Below the pieces are notes generated by a model. It did no database searches. It saw only the letters and a list, made by a program, of their open reading frames with translations, and was not told the DNA's origin. Both the position numbers and the translations under genes were made by a program. This document shows positions 32,345 to 44,840 of a stretch of 64,000 nucleotides of DNA, piece after piece. The stretch spans positions 62,001 through 126,000 of the forward strand of contig JALIZF010001506.1 of the NCBI GenBank assembly GCA_029948255.1, written 5' to 3'. Origin of the DNA: Telmatactis stephensoni. Lineage: Eukaryota > Cnidaria > Anthozoa > Actiniaria > Isophelliidae. Each line of letters starts with the position of its first letter. Position 1 is the stretch's first letter.

Positions 32345-35300
32345 TCAAACCTTTTGAGTCCTACGCCTTTGCTGTTTCACCTTGTAAGCCGTGATTCTCC
32401 AGAGCAAATCGAAGAACTCCAGCACAGTGAGAATACTAGCACCAAGAAACAATCCTACTTGACCGCCAATATCACCTAAAAAACAAAAAGAGGTCGTATG
32501 AAGAAAAAAACATGCCTTTGACGAATGGCGAATTAGTCTCTGTGCATCAATAGACGACCTTTCACGTGGTATGGGGGTTGGAAGCAAGACTTCACTTTAA
32601 TAAAAGATTATAGAGCTGATGAAGTTCTTACCAAACAGACTTTCTTCTTCATATGCTTGTCGTTGTTGTATCAATGTAACTTGCATCTCTTCAAAGTACA
32701 CATCAAGTTCCAGAAAGTTATCTCTAAAGAGAAATTAATTGTAACATGGCTTAAATATTAGTCAACGCCCCTATTAATACCATAATCATTGACACATGTT
32801 CTTAACCTAAATAATTTGGCTAATATGCGCCTGCTTTCTCAGGCTCGCTACCTCTACATTCAACTACAGTATTCAAACATACAACATTCAAATCACATGT
32901 TATGATGATGTTAAGTGGGGGAGGAAAAACCGGAGAGCCCGGAAAAACCGTGGCATGGTAGACAACAGCGCATCCATTCAACAGACACAGTTAACATGTG
33001 GCCCAATCAAGAATTGAATCCGGGCCACAGAGGTGATCGGGGCAGATATTAAGCGCTATCGGGGTCCTATTGCCGCTACGCTAACCATGCCGTCAGGATG
33101 TTATCAGCAATATCCAAACACTAAATGCGCGCGGTTTCTTAGCTGATTCAATACTCTCTATTCTTTTAGTGACCTGTGTTCATTAGAGCGCCGTTCTTTA
33201 GTTCAGTGCCGCTTATAATAACGTTTGATCGATGTGCCGAGATTATTCCATGCCGCGTTACCACTTACATACACACTTGTTGAAGTCCATACCTCAAGTA
33301 GTGTCTCATGATGTCTTTGCGCACGTGTTTTCGTCTTGCTAAGACTTCAGAGAAATGTTTAGCGGGTGTTTGCGCATAGGACAGTTGTAACTGATACTTG
33401 GTTATCTCACAAGGAACGGGACATTCACAGTTGTGACTTTCGTTATGAAACGCCTCTAGATAAAAAAATACTGTGTTAGTAGACTACATGGCTTTTTACT
33501 TGACCTAACCTTACTCATCCTAGGAGGCCCAGGGTGTCTCCCACCAACCTCCCCTCCCCCTCCCCCTCCCCCTCCCCCTCCCCCTCCCCATCCCCCTCCC
33601 CCTCCCCCTCCCCCTCCCCCTCCCCCTCCCCCTCCCATCCTCCTCCGACCCCTCTCCCTCCCTCCGACGCCCCCCTCCCCCTCCCATCCTCCTCCGCCCC
33701 CACTCCCTCCCTCCGACGCCCTGCGTCCCCGAGGATAAACCTCTAACCAATGTTTTATAAATGATTTGCCAAATTGCATTGATTTTAGTAAAGTTAAGCT
33801 TTATGCCGACGACACAAGCTTAAACTTTTCTGATACTGAAACATTAAGTTTAAATACACAAATGAAGGCTGACCTGCAAAGTATTATGAGATGGCTCCTT
33901 GCCAATAAATTAACATTGAACATACTCAAGTCAGAATTCATGTTAATTGGAAGTTACCAGCGCCTTTCTACTCTAGAAACTGATAATTTCTCTTTAAACG
34001 TAGAAGGTGCTAGCCTCAAGAGAACTACTCAAACAAAATACCTTGGGGTGCAAATTGACGAGAATCTATCTTGGGGCACTCATATAGAGTATATCAAAAA
34101 GACAATATCTTGCGGTCTGGCAACAATTAAAAAAGTTAAGCCCTACCTCCCACAGGACAGTTTAGTGAACATCTACAATTCAATAATTGAACCCTACTTC
34201 AATTATTGTTGTCTTGTGTGGGATAGTATTAGCAATACGCTCGCGGACAAATTGCAAAAGCTTCAAAATCGTGCCGCGCGCATTATAACTAGTGCACCTT
34301 ATGACTGTGTACCCACAAAACATGTCTTCCATTCATTAAATTGGAAGACATTAAAAAATAAAAGACTTGAACAAAAAGCAATTATGGCATTTAAAATAGT
34401 GAATAAATTAGCACCTTCCTACTTGATTGAACTTTTTGAAAACAACCCAGGCACAGAGGTTTATATAACCTGCGTCGTTCTTCAGTCGATCTCAAATTAC
34501 CACGAGTAAGGACTGAAGCATATAAAAAGAGTTTCAAATACTCAGCTGTTGAACTGTGGAACTCTCTACCAGAGTCAATCAAGAAAGAAGACTCTTTAAG
34601 ATCATTTAAAAGGAAAATTAAGAAATACAATTTTTCCAACGTATAACTAAGTGATCTCTGCCCAGGGTACAATTTTTCAATTTTTCATAACTAATATTAT
34701 AATATTACATTTCTTGTAAACACATGTAATGAATTATCTTGCCACGCGCGCATTTTTATATATTATAAATACTTTTAATCGATTATCATATAATAGATTA
34801 GCTTTAAGATAGATAATTAACTATATGACGACCTCTAGGTAGACCAGATTTTACAACAACTAACTTGTAAAATTTGATAGAGCATTCGTTTTGAAATAAA
34901 GTTGTTATTATTATTATTATTATTATTATATTTCAGTCCTTGTCCCCCATCTTTTCCCCAATTATTATCCCCAATTCCTAGACATTATTTAACGCGCTTA
35001 CCCATCGCTGGCCAGACACAGTTTTTGACTTCTCGTGGACGACATGGAGGGGCAGATCCTTTGAGAGAATTTGAGAGAAGACGGATTTATTCTACGAAGA
35101 GAATTTTTCCCCATTTCTATTTTTACAACATACCCAGTATTTTACAATTCTATTTAGCCCGACCTTGCATGCTCTTTGTCTTAGCCCGATAGCCTGTCAA
35201 GGGTCACTCGCTTGCCTCATTCCCCCACTCCGCTCCTGCATCAAAAATTGGCAGGCCGCGCCATTCTCTGATTTCGAAAAATACATGCTCTTTTAAGTGA

Positions 35301-38300
35301 AGAGGGCTATTTCAACACCGTAATGACAATGTTGGGTAAACTTGAGGCCCGGACGTGGTATGCAACTTTTACAGTATCTTTTTCTGTAACGTTGTGCGCA
35401 ATACAGAGTCGCAACGTGTGTCCACCTCAACAGCTGAGTACAACGTTTTAAGTTGCACTTTTTGCCGTCCAGCGGCTGTTTCTCGAAAGACCCGATAATT
35501 TTACGGGCCCGTTAACTTATGCAATAAAGTTAACGGGTGTTTCTCGGAGAGCACGTTATTTTCTTTTTCTATGGTTTGAAGGTCAAATTTACGGGTGCTC
35601 CCGTAATTTTTCCCGAAACGGACCCGTAAAGTTATCGGGTCTTTCAAGAAACGGGCCCCAGGCCTTTAAAGCTAAAGATTAGTACCTTTCAGATCGTACG
35701 ATCGACACTTGCACATCTTGATGACGTAATCGGCTCGACATTTCAGTAAGCATGCCGATTTGGTGTACTTGGTGAACCCTTCTAAATATTTGTCTTCACA
35801 AGCGGTTTTAAACGGCTTTGGAAGATTATTCATCTATAACAGCAAGAAATGTAAATTAAGCTGTATACCGACACACTGAGTTAATTCATGGACGATTGTA
35901 TGGACCAATTTTGTGGAGAGGCATATAAGTAATTTGTGACATTTTTAAAAATTTGTAAGAATATAGCTGACCTACCACTTCTTTTCTAAGACCACAAAAG
36001 GTATGTGTTCCTGGTTGAATGGCAATCCCAAGTTCATTGATCAGGGGTGGTTCCTCTTGATCATGCACCATGACTTTGAAACCTGACGAATCTCTTAAAG
36101 ACCCATAATACTGGTCTTGCTGGACACTTAGCTGTAGCCGTAACGCATAATCTACGCCAGCACGTCGAACTTTCAACAAGGGGTGACCCGTTCTTCCTGA
36201 GGCAAAATATAATGCACTTGAGCCTAAATAAGAAAACTATCGCGCGCCGATTTAGAGCGGGTTTCGTATAAGTGTGAAACGGACGGCGCGGCCGGTGCCG
36301 GGACAACGTCAGTGCCATGTTGTCTATAAAAATTTGAAATTCCTGCCGTAACCGTGCCGTGACCGTGCGGTGCTGTTTTCATAGTCATACGAAATCTACT
36401 CTAACAACTAAAGTGAACAAAAGCAGTGCCTATCTTTTGTAGTGTGCCCATTATGACGGACGAATTATTTTTAGAGACCGCGCGCGCCGAATTGAATAAT
36501 ACCGGTACACTATTACTGAAACTGTGTTTCCTTGTATTCACCAGCTACCACGACAACTCAAAAGATAAGGAATAAGATTACTTATGGCCTGTAAACCTTA
36601 CGCTTCAAAAACACGATGGACTTTTCCTGTAACGCTGCGCGCAAAATGTTTGCCCCTTTAACTGTTCAGGGCAGCTTTATGGAAGTAGAACTGGAATTTT
36701 ACTCTTTGATTTTTGCAATTGTCTCAACAGTTACGCGATAACTGAGTTTCAGGGGTGGATGCGGTACAACTCTGCTGCTGCGCACATTGTTGATGGAAAC
36801 GTTGCACCATTTGGTGGGCTTTCGCTTTTATATGTGCGCGCGCTTTAAAGGCGAGCGATTTTCATATGAGTGGGAAACGGTACGGTCCGTACTGTGACCG
36901 TGTCAGTACCGTAATTTCTATATAAAAACATTCGAAAATTCTGTCGTAACCGTGCCGTAACCTTACCATGCGGTGACAGTACTGTTTCCTAGTAATATGA
37001 AAACCGCTCTACACGAGTTTGAATTAGGTCGTATTATACGGTTTGGCGCGCGCAAATCCAGTATTCCATGGCTACCTGAATTAAATGTATAGCACAATCC
37101 AAACTCAGTTATAACAGCGGTAAAATTCTCAGGTCCACAAGGCTGGGACTTCCAACGACATCTCTTGATCATGTGATCAATACGATGGCCATGTGTGCGA
37201 ACAAAGTCTGCAAAATCGAACGTCTCATCAAACTCGAAATCCTTCTCGTTGTCAAGCATGTCGTCTGTGATAATGGTTCCTTCCTTTTTAGGTGCGCGCT
37301 TTTTGCGGATATAGTTCATGAAATTAGGTATGGGAGAGCGAGCGAATAGGACCTCTTCTTTGTTGTCAATGTACTTTTGAGGAGCTAAAATTGACATCAC
37401 CTAAAGAAAACGTTTGTTGACATGAATAAAAGTATAAGAAGAAACACAATCACTATTAATGACACCATAAGATGGGAGGCCAGAGAGTTGTTTTATGGAC
37501 ATGGGTAGCTTGTATTTGATAGCGAGAGGTCCTGAGTTCGATCCCCAGTGGCCTCACACTTGTTTCAACTTCTTTCCATTCTGTGTAGCTTTAATTAGCT
37601 TTAACTACCCTTGAAACTGAGCACTGATGGAGAGAGGGGAAAGAGAGCACACCGCGTCGGCTTCCTGGAAGATCAGCTAGGTTGCTGAAGGAACTTCCGA
37701 CGTTAAATATTAGTGCTTTTCCTTTACCTCTTGTATAGGTGATGTCAGTGACCTGCATGGTAGCCTTTCTCTTCCCCCACTTTAAAAATTCAGGATTCGC
37801 TCCTGGGCCCATGCAGCTGTTCGAAAGTGAGTTTGCATTAACCCAGGGTTAAATCTAAAGAAAAACACTGACTTTAATCCTGGGTTTATAGTAAACTAAC
37901 CCCCTTTCGAACCGACTGGGCCTAGTCGCATTATCCTTTGTGCCATTTCAAAGACCATTCACCCTTTTTCAAAATATTCAATTTGTTCAGTTGACCCGGA
38001 CTGACTTAGAAATTGCTACCTGGAAATGGTTCATTTACAGATCTACACCTGTTGAGAGCAGAATTTAATCTAGAATTTATGCATACCGTAGGATACTTTC
38101 AATTTACCTTTGGCTATTATCTCACCTTTTCTCCAATCGTTCCATTAATTAGATAGTAAGGAAATAAGTTAAAGTTACAAATGGTGACAGCAGGAAATGT
38201 TATCTCTTCCAGGAACTCCACCTGTACACTTGTAGTAATTGGATGATCCATATATTTCTGGATACTCTTTCTACTTTGGTTGAAAACTATGCTGATTGCG

Positions 38301-38503
38301 CAAAAAAGTATTATCATCCATATAACACGACGAAATATAGGACCAGGTTCAAATACAAAACGAAATCCATGTAGAGTAAGACTATGTAAAAAGTCCTGCC
38401 ACATTTCGCTGACTGTCAAATCTTTTTCCTCGTTTGGATCGCTTTCTTCAGCATCGTCGTCTTTCTTTTTAGCGCTACTCGAAGGCTTATTCGGGCAAGA
38501 CAT
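32345..38503 (-). CDS. DEG/ENaC (ASIC-like) sodium channel subunit
   Basis: Seven minus-strand exons, 38503-38126, 37400-37076, 36223-35976, 35833-35686, 33455-33293, 32723-32632 and 32475-32345, join with consistent phases to 494 residues, near the usual ASIC length. Visible hallmarks: the cytosolic gating dipeptide His-Gly at 45-46 (LTLHGFRF), TM1 at about 60-76, [10 protein letters not shown] just after it, CYTFNSG in the extracellular domain, then [13 protein letters not shown] and the palm/thumb cysteines in [12 protein letters not shown]. The pre-TM2 and pore read [17 protein letters not shown], with the selectivity filter Gly-Ala-Ser at 463-465. The C-tail is short and basic (QQRRRTQK). 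The family forms trimeric amiloride-sensitive Na+ channels gated by protons, peptides or force; which gate applies cannot be read here. The frame is open upstream of 38503; I chose the ATG that begins the charged, typical N-terminus. Confidence 0.9.
33005..33095 (-). repeat. tRNA-derived SINE fragment (minus strand)
   Basis: On the minus strand, an A-box-like TGGTTAGCGTAGCGGC is followed by a B-box-like CCGGATTCAATTC. The spacing fits a tRNA-derived promoter, but pairing of arms is poor. It is in intron 5 of the channel gene. Confidence 0.5.
33540..33725. repeat. CCCCCT simple repeat
   Basis: CCTCCC hexamers, very pure from 33550 to 33640, then degenerate. It begins about 85 bp upstream, in transcript sense, of channel exon 5, inside intron 4. 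Gly/Arg- or Pro/Ser-rich ORFs across it are artefacts. A truncated LINE begins about 25 bp beyond it. Confidence 0.95.
33751..34930 (+). mobile_element. 5'-truncated non-LTR retrotransposon (LINE), RT 3' half
   Basis: An open frame from 33751 reads FINDLPNC, then KLYADDTSL with the reverse-transcriptase catalytic YADD box, [17 protein letters not shown] and [10 protein letters not shown], the order typical of Jockey/CR1/L2-type LINE ORF2 C-termini. A frameshift of two bases near 34463 breaks the frame. The other frame continues with AVELWNSLP and ends at 34646. A ~260-bp 3' untranslated tail ends in (TTA)n at about 34904-34929. The element has lost its 5' part, as is usual for target-primed insertion, and lies antisense in intron 4 of the channel gene. 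It cannot be active. Confidence 0.85.
35478..35656. repeat. Fold-back element with TTTCTCGAAAGACCCGATAA ends
   Basis: The left arm (TGTTTCTCGAAAGACCCGAT onward) is repeated inverted at the right (ATCGGGTCTTTCAAGAAACG). CGGGCCCGTTAACTT and CCCGTAAAGTTA words pair inside. It lies 30 bp from channel exon 4. Confidence 0.8.
36253..36403. repeat. TA-flanked palindromic MITE, copy 4
   Basis: Ends TA-GAGCGGGTTTCGTATAAG and CATACGAAATCTACTC-TA, with the family core (GTCTATAAAAA, TGCCGTAACCGTGCCGTGAC). It starts 30 bp upstream (transcript sense) of channel exon 3. Confidence 0.9.
36851..37011. repeat. TA-flanked palindromic MITE, copy 5
   Basis: Left end GCGATTTTCATATGAGTGGG and right end ATATGAAAACCGCTC-TA, with the core TGACCGTGTCAGTACCG and ATATAAAAACATTCGAAA. 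It lies in intron 2 of the channel gene, about 450 bp from copy 4. Confidence 0.85.
37476..37555 (+). repeat. tRNA-like sequence, probable SINE head or tRNA pseudogene
   Basis: The 7-bp ends GAGGCCA and TGGCCTC are perfectly complementary like an acceptor stem, and GAGTTCGATCCCCAG gives a T-arm with four of five pairs and a good B box. The D-arm and A box are poor and no anticodon arm is convincing, so I do not call a functional tRNA gene. It lies in intron 1 of the channel gene, on the opposite strand. Confidence 0.5.
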
Positions 38504-41500
38504 TGTTAAATAGAATATCAGAACGCAGTTCAGATGAAGTAAAGTCGTTGAGTTAGTATTAGAAAAATATAAAATTATATAAAATTTACAGTTGTTGCTC
38601 CACACTTTCTTGTAGTATTTTCTGCCTTGAAGTAACACTCGCAGCTGGGGATAATAGTTTGCGAGCTCAGTCTGACACATCGTTGTAAGTCGCTCCTGGC
38701 AAGGAATTAGGATTATACCCAGTGAAATTTGACATCAGTGGTTGAAATCCTCCTTGCACGCTGTCCTCAGAAAAAGCCTTGTATAACTAATTCATAAGAA
38801 ACTTTCTAAGCAATAAGGTTTCTTCCTTGGATGAGTGTTTGCCGTTTGATACCCGCTCTGGCTTGTAAATCATACAAAAACTCGTTCTTGTAGAGGTAAT
38901 TAATGTAGTAAACTTCGAAAAAATTTTCAGTGAATAAATTCCAGTAATGTCTTAAAATTTTAACGATAAATTTTCTTCCTTCGTTTTCAGTTTGGTTATG
39001 ATGTTATGTCACGGTTTCACACAGTTTGTGATTTCAAGCATTAAACTTACAAGCAATTTTACATATGAGCTGGCTGGCCATTGGCTGATCTAGCCAAGCG
39101 AGTTTGCCCATTTGAAATCTTTGTTTGGTCTACTAAACTTCGTCGTACGTGTGACGTAATGTGCTAAATGGACACTGGTACCTGTTGCATACAGTGTTTT
39201 GACTTTTATCTCATTTTTCAAGCTTCGTCCCAAAATATCATTTAATACTGTCAGCGGATTTCTTATTAAGTGAATTAAAACAGGCGCATGCGCGCGCTGC
39301 GTAAGTATTCGGGCGCGTAAACAAGATGTGAGTAAGACTGGGTTCACATGGACGATTTCGTCACAAGATTGGGACGAATGAAAACCTTGTCTCCCGTGTA
39401 GAAAAAGTTATGGAAAACTAACAGGAACTAAGTGAAGTCTTAACATGAATTTTTATACCTGATACGAAAATAAGCTAAAGTAGCCGTAAAACTCGTGACG
39501 AACTCATCCTGTAAATCGCCCAAGTAAACGCACCCTCATTTCAGGAAGGAGGGAGGGATATAGATGTTACCGCAATAAATGAAAATTTTGACTTTGCAAT
39601 TAAAAATGGAGCCTATTCGTATGTGGTATTTGCTTTTCAGATGTGAGATTACACAGGAGGCTATAACTATCTGTTCAGAATTTGGTGCCTGGTTACTGTC
39701 CACTGTATGCGGCAAGAAAGCGTGTAATTTCTATACAGGGTTCCCTATACCTTTTGCGTGAAACGTGAATGGCTGATTTATTTTGACGTGAAACGTGATT
39801 TAAGGTCTAAAATCTTTTCGCGTCCACGTGAAAGCAACTTTTAATTTTTTGTGAATGTGCCAAAGAAATTTTTGAATTATCCGTGACGCGTGAAAAAAAA
39901 TGTTTTTTTTGCGTGATTTCATTTTGCAAAGGAGTATATAGGGGACCCTCTATGAGATGCTATTTTGATATGACAAAACTAGGGATGAAATTGAAATAAA
40001 CTGAGTAACGCATGAACCCTATTTCTGCGTTATAATTTCCATGCCTGACCAGTCTCTGTATAAAAGGTAGTGCGTCAAGAAGACAATTGATGTGGTGTCA
40101 TCATGCACTCACTTTATTCCGATAAAAATGCTTCAGACGTGACTGAAAATTTATCTTCTTGAACATCCAAATTCCTATTTGTGCATCTGATAGCAAACAG
40201 ATCATGCCAAGCCAGTTTTGTACGTTCGAAAGGCGATATTTTCGATCACATAAAAATTGAGTCTGCAAAGTGGCAGCCAGTTTAGCTTTGTCCAAAAATC
40301 TCAATTAAGACGTGCAGGATCTCAATGTGCGTGCACGACTCTGATGGTTCTGGAATTGATAATAATCGTGTATACATGGGCCTTGATCTTGATTTTTTTC
40401 CAAATAATTGTTTTATCACTTAAAGATATGAAACAAAAATGCTACTACATGTCATTATACCTACCTCAAAATACAAAAGCGAAATTTTCCAGTTGAAGGA
40501 TTTTCCTTATCACGCATATTTGTTGTCATGTTGTCATGTAGTTGAATTGCTTTCCGACCACTTGATGCGTGCGTCGGCTATAAATTTAAGAAGAGAGGAA
40601 GTAGTTAAGCGTTGTGCGTCACTGTGTTTTGTCGGATTTCGTGAGGACATGTACAAGTTTTGAGTATGCGGATGAAGTATGTGATTAACTTGACCAATAG
40701 ACCCCGAGTAAATTATTCATCAAGCGACTGAATGAAAAATAAATGAATGAACGAATGACTCGCGAATGGGAATTCATTAGCAAGGTATATCTAAGCTAAA
40801 AGAGTTTGCTCTTTGTCTTAATTAGAACATGAAATTTTTGACATTTTTTCTGAGTTTTAATTTGATTCTGTCAATTTTATACATCACTTCACACAGAGAT
40901 GAGCTGGCATTATATTATTAATACTACATGGATATCTGTGCTGTTGTTATTCATAATTAAACTATTGTATTTCGGAACTCGATGTTCATTTTCCAATATA
41001 TAGCTCAGGTTTGTTGTGGTTTAGACCGGATTTGTCTAATTTACGCTCAGGTGAAAACCCATGAAACTTAAAACTCCACAAATGTCCCACCGAAATGGCC
41101 AAAAAGGTCACTACGTATTCAACTGTGATCAGTTATAGGTGTGAGGGAGTGCGACTTTTAGTATTGAAATTTCGACTTCAGAAATTTGCCCGTACCAGAG
41201 TGGGAATCTGTACTGTGTGATTAAGCGATATCTGGGAACACTAAAAAGTATGCATTGTTATTGTTGATATACAGATCTTTTATATTTACATACAGTTTAC
41301 TTGCTTGTCATCGCGTAAAAAGAGGTCAAGAATCGAGGTTACAAAAGACAAGACAGCAATCTTAAACGAGCCAATCACAAGTCTTCGTTTAGAGTAAAGT
41401 ACGAGCTAATTGACGATGGACCAATCAGAAGCCTCGTTGTATTATCCATCGCCTAACACTCCCGCTAGGTTTCTGGAGCAGAAACAAAACTTTGCCTTGG

Positions 41501-44500
41501 ATGTTCAATCAAGCAGAGTATTGAAAACAAGACATTTTGTTATATTGGCTGCTTAAAATTACTTTGTACGAAGACCTGGGACTCGAACCCTTGATTACGG
41601 AGTGAACTGAATCGCCTGGAAAAGTGCTTGTCGATGGGCTGGTTCGAATACAATCGTCAGTCAAATACCATCACGACTGTGACTTCATAAGCCAAGTTTA
41701 CTACCAGAAAATCCACCACAATTCTGCACCTAACAGCTGAGAATCCATTGAAAAACCTGCTATTAAAGTCTTTTAAGGTCAGCTCTGTTCTGGGATCATT
41801 TTACATGAGCTTGATTCTCAGAGAAATAGCAAGAAATCCGAACAGATCTTCCGACACCTTCACGTACGACCTCCCATTGTTGATATAATATCTGCTAGTA
41901 TACAAGGACTAGTCTGAGAACTCAAATTTTCGCAGGAAGAGGAGCTTGTAAAAATCCAGTTTTCGGCACAGATGGAATTGGTTTTAAAATGCCGACAATT
42001 TTGATGCAATTGTGGAAGCGGCGACATATTTTACAGGCCACAACAATGACTTTAAAGTAGAACTACGAGAGCGAATTATACACCGAAGCCAACCAAAGGG
42101 ACGGAGAAAACCACCGATACTTGACCGGTAAGAAAATAGTCTTTTTCCAAAAATATAATTCTTATGTAAACTGGGCCATTCGATAGATTGTAGCAAATCA
42201 TAAACCTGCATAAGTGGGGAGCATTCTAAATTTATATTCGAAGGTGGAATCGAATTTTTCTGTCGCTAGCACGCGAAGTTTTTTATGTCAGTTCTTGACA
42301 TTTATAATCTCTTTCTGATAATCTTTACTTTCCGACCTAAAAATTCACTCATACGTACTAGATAGTTTTAACGCACTGTTATAGCAGTTACACAGTTTTG
42401 AGATTGAATTTATTGTTTTTATTTAATTCAGTCAATTCAAAAAGAAAACGCCTCAATAGCACTAGACGCGTCTCCCGCGGTTGCGAAGAAATAAATTGAA
42501 AACGCGCGTTTTATCAATTTATGAGCGTTACGATCCATATGAATATTTCTTTTAAACATGCTTATAGCTTTAATAATCAACAGCTGGTGTAGTATTGAAC
42601 CTAAAACGTGGACAACAAAGACTCGAACCCAGAATCAAACAGGGGTGATGGTAACAAGATCGTGTAATGAAATAACCTGAAAAACGTTTTTCTTTTTTCC
42701 CCGTCGTCGCTGTTATCTGTGGATATTTGCCGACTTTTTCTTTTAGGGATTTATCAAATGGTAACCGCTCGGGTCGGAAAGAATTCACAGATCTTCAGTA
42801 TTGACACAACAGCTTTGTTTGGTCTGTCTCTTGTGATAATAGTAAAATAGATTGGAAGTATTGTTCTTTTGTCATATCACTTCAATCAAAATTTTGTCCA
42901 GAATTAAATTTGTTATATTCAGCATAGCAACAGTTTGGAATGTTGAATATTCATCGTCACCGATTTTTGTCTATTTCCTTGTGCTTTAAATGCCACTATA
43001 AAGTTTATTATTCTTTAGTGGTATACATGTTATTCTTATTAAATGAGACAGCAAGAGAAAAATGATTGAAAGAAATGTGATATTCTCTGAAATTATCTAT
43101 GGATTTCTCATTTCCATATTTGCTCTTGGCAGTTGAAAGTGTCATCTCTGACAGTTTTGGGCCAGATGGAGTTTTTTCACCTATAGGTAAAAATTTGAAA
43201 TTTAAATTTGACTGTGTGATTATATTTGGTGTGGTTTTCTTTTTGTATAAGCAAGTCACCATTAAAAAAAATATGACAAAAATATCATACTTTAATGACA
43301 GAGATTGCTGAGTAGCATTGATAGAAAATGACACTTTTTTATCACAAAAAATTCTTAGTGATTTTTTGCAGCAGAATACTCTTTGAGAATTTACCAACAA
43401 AAATATTATTCCAAAAATTATACTTCTGGCTTATCAGGAAATATCTAATCAGTTAATTCTTACGACAAAGCATGCTATCTACTGTATGTAGACTTTGTAA
43501 CACTATACTGTACTTGCTTGTCACTATAAGGTCATAGATAGTGGCAAGTTTATTTATACTCTTTAAAAAGTCACGTTAAGGAAATATTCTTGTCATAGCA
43601 CCCAGTGATCAAATGATTAGCAAATATTATCATCAAATAATTGAATATTTCTGCTATAAGAAAATCGTACAAAATTCAATAGGTTATGTCTGCAATTCAC
43701 ATGATGGGAATGCAGAAGATTCCTTTGTGTGTGAGCTGTTGTGTTTTTCTAATTCAATGTATTCTAATCCTTCCTATTACGGAAGTATACAACAGCTTAC
43801 TGCACAGAAAAGTAGATCATATTGCTTAAAAATACAATGAAATGGAGATTTGAAATATTCCAAATTGACCAGATTCACTATGCAATGTGGTGGTGTAATA
43901 GTACTATAGTCTTTGTCGTGGATGACATTTTAGACTTTTCACTTTCAGTGCTGAGTTAATTACTGTTGTGGTTGAGTGAGCTTTGATCAAAAATCTGATA
44001 TTGGGTTAGAGTATCCAGTTGACAGCATTTTATGGCTGGTCATCAATTTGAATATGTATGCTAAATGTTTAAAAAGAAGCTTGTCTTGCACATTAATTCT
44101 TCATTCTATTTGTTAACCATGTATAGTACCTCTATCAGTTTCACCTTAAGGAAGGTATGGTCCACATTTACTATAATTTAAAGCTCCTCAACTTTAATGA
44201 ATTTTAAGTGACTTTATGTTGTCTTCTCTTAGAAATATAAAATTCTCAATCACTCTGTGGTTGTATGGATTTAATATGATTAAAAGTTTGCTTCAGTTGT
44301 GTGTTCATGATGTTAATTTTTTGTTAAAGTTATTGAAGATTCTTTCTGAGCTCTTTTTTTCTAAAACTGTAACTGTAGACATAATAAGATAATTTAACAT
44401 TTGAATTCATTAACCTTTCTCGTATGATATGTCAGTATGTCAGATTTGCTACATCTTTATTAACTATATAAGTCTAATTGACTGCCTTATCAGTTTGTCT

Positions 44501-44840
44501 TATTATTTTATATATTATTATTATTATTCCAACATAAGTAAAATAAACTTTCTGTTTGTTGTATTTTGCATTGTTCCTTGGCTTATTGACTTTTCACACC
44601 TGTAGTTATCTAGATTAGATTCCAAATCAAATTTTCTAAATATTGTAACTGTGTCTGTAGAACAGCACTGCCAAATCTTTTAGTTTGTTGTTCTTAGATT
44701 TGGCAATGTCAACATCCAGGCCTTTTATCTTTCCAGATATACACATCTGTTTGATAAGCACAATATTTTGCACACAGTACTACTTCAAATATAATGTGTA
44801 TAACTCAATTATTTATTTTTTCCTTTAAATCTATTTTCAG
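38504..44840. other. Divergent intergenic region, channel gene to supervillin
   Basis: It should hold the channel promoter and the unseen 5' exon(s) and promoter of supervillin, because the 44841 exon starts at a splice acceptor. I could not place those exons: candidates near 42000-42130 and 43132-43186 fail on phase or stop codons. Other contents are a degenerate fold-back near 39335-39534 (CACATGGACGATTTCG / AAATCGCCCAAGTAAAC), a CACGTGAAACGTGA-rich repeat at about 39750-39950, and AT-rich unique sequence from 42900 to 44840. Confidence 0.55.
39750..39950. repeat. GTGAAACGTGA-rich dispersed repeat
   Basis: It contains repeated GCGTGAAACGTGA and GCGTGAAAAAA words and ends near TATAGGGGACCCT. 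A similar stretch at about 55200-55370 in supervillin intron 4 has the reverse-complement words (TCACGTTT, TCACGAGTCACG) and ends in GATAGGGAACCTGG. This suggests one low-copy repeat family. Confidence 0.45.

Noticed and set aside
33456..33779. Gly-rich, Arg/Gly-rich and Pro/Ser-rich ORFs
   Set aside because: All are readings of the CCCCCT simple repeat.
37476..37555. Functional tRNA gene
   Set aside because: The acceptor and T arms pair, but the D-arm, A box and anticodon arm are poor. Kept only as a tRNA-like repeat.
41575..41610. Minus-strand B-box GGGTTCGAGTCCC as a tRNA or SINE
   Set aside because: No A box at a usable distance and no stem pairing.
41990..42130. Open stretch ending in a good GTAAGA donor, as a possible 5' exon of supervillin
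   Set aside because: The coding-looking frame has an in-frame stop just upstream and no ATG or acceptor in the right place, and its phase does not fit the exon at 44841.
43132..43186. Small candidate exon between TTGGCAG and GTAAAA reading like coding sequence
   Set aside because: Joining it directly to 44841 produces a stop; no linking exon was found.
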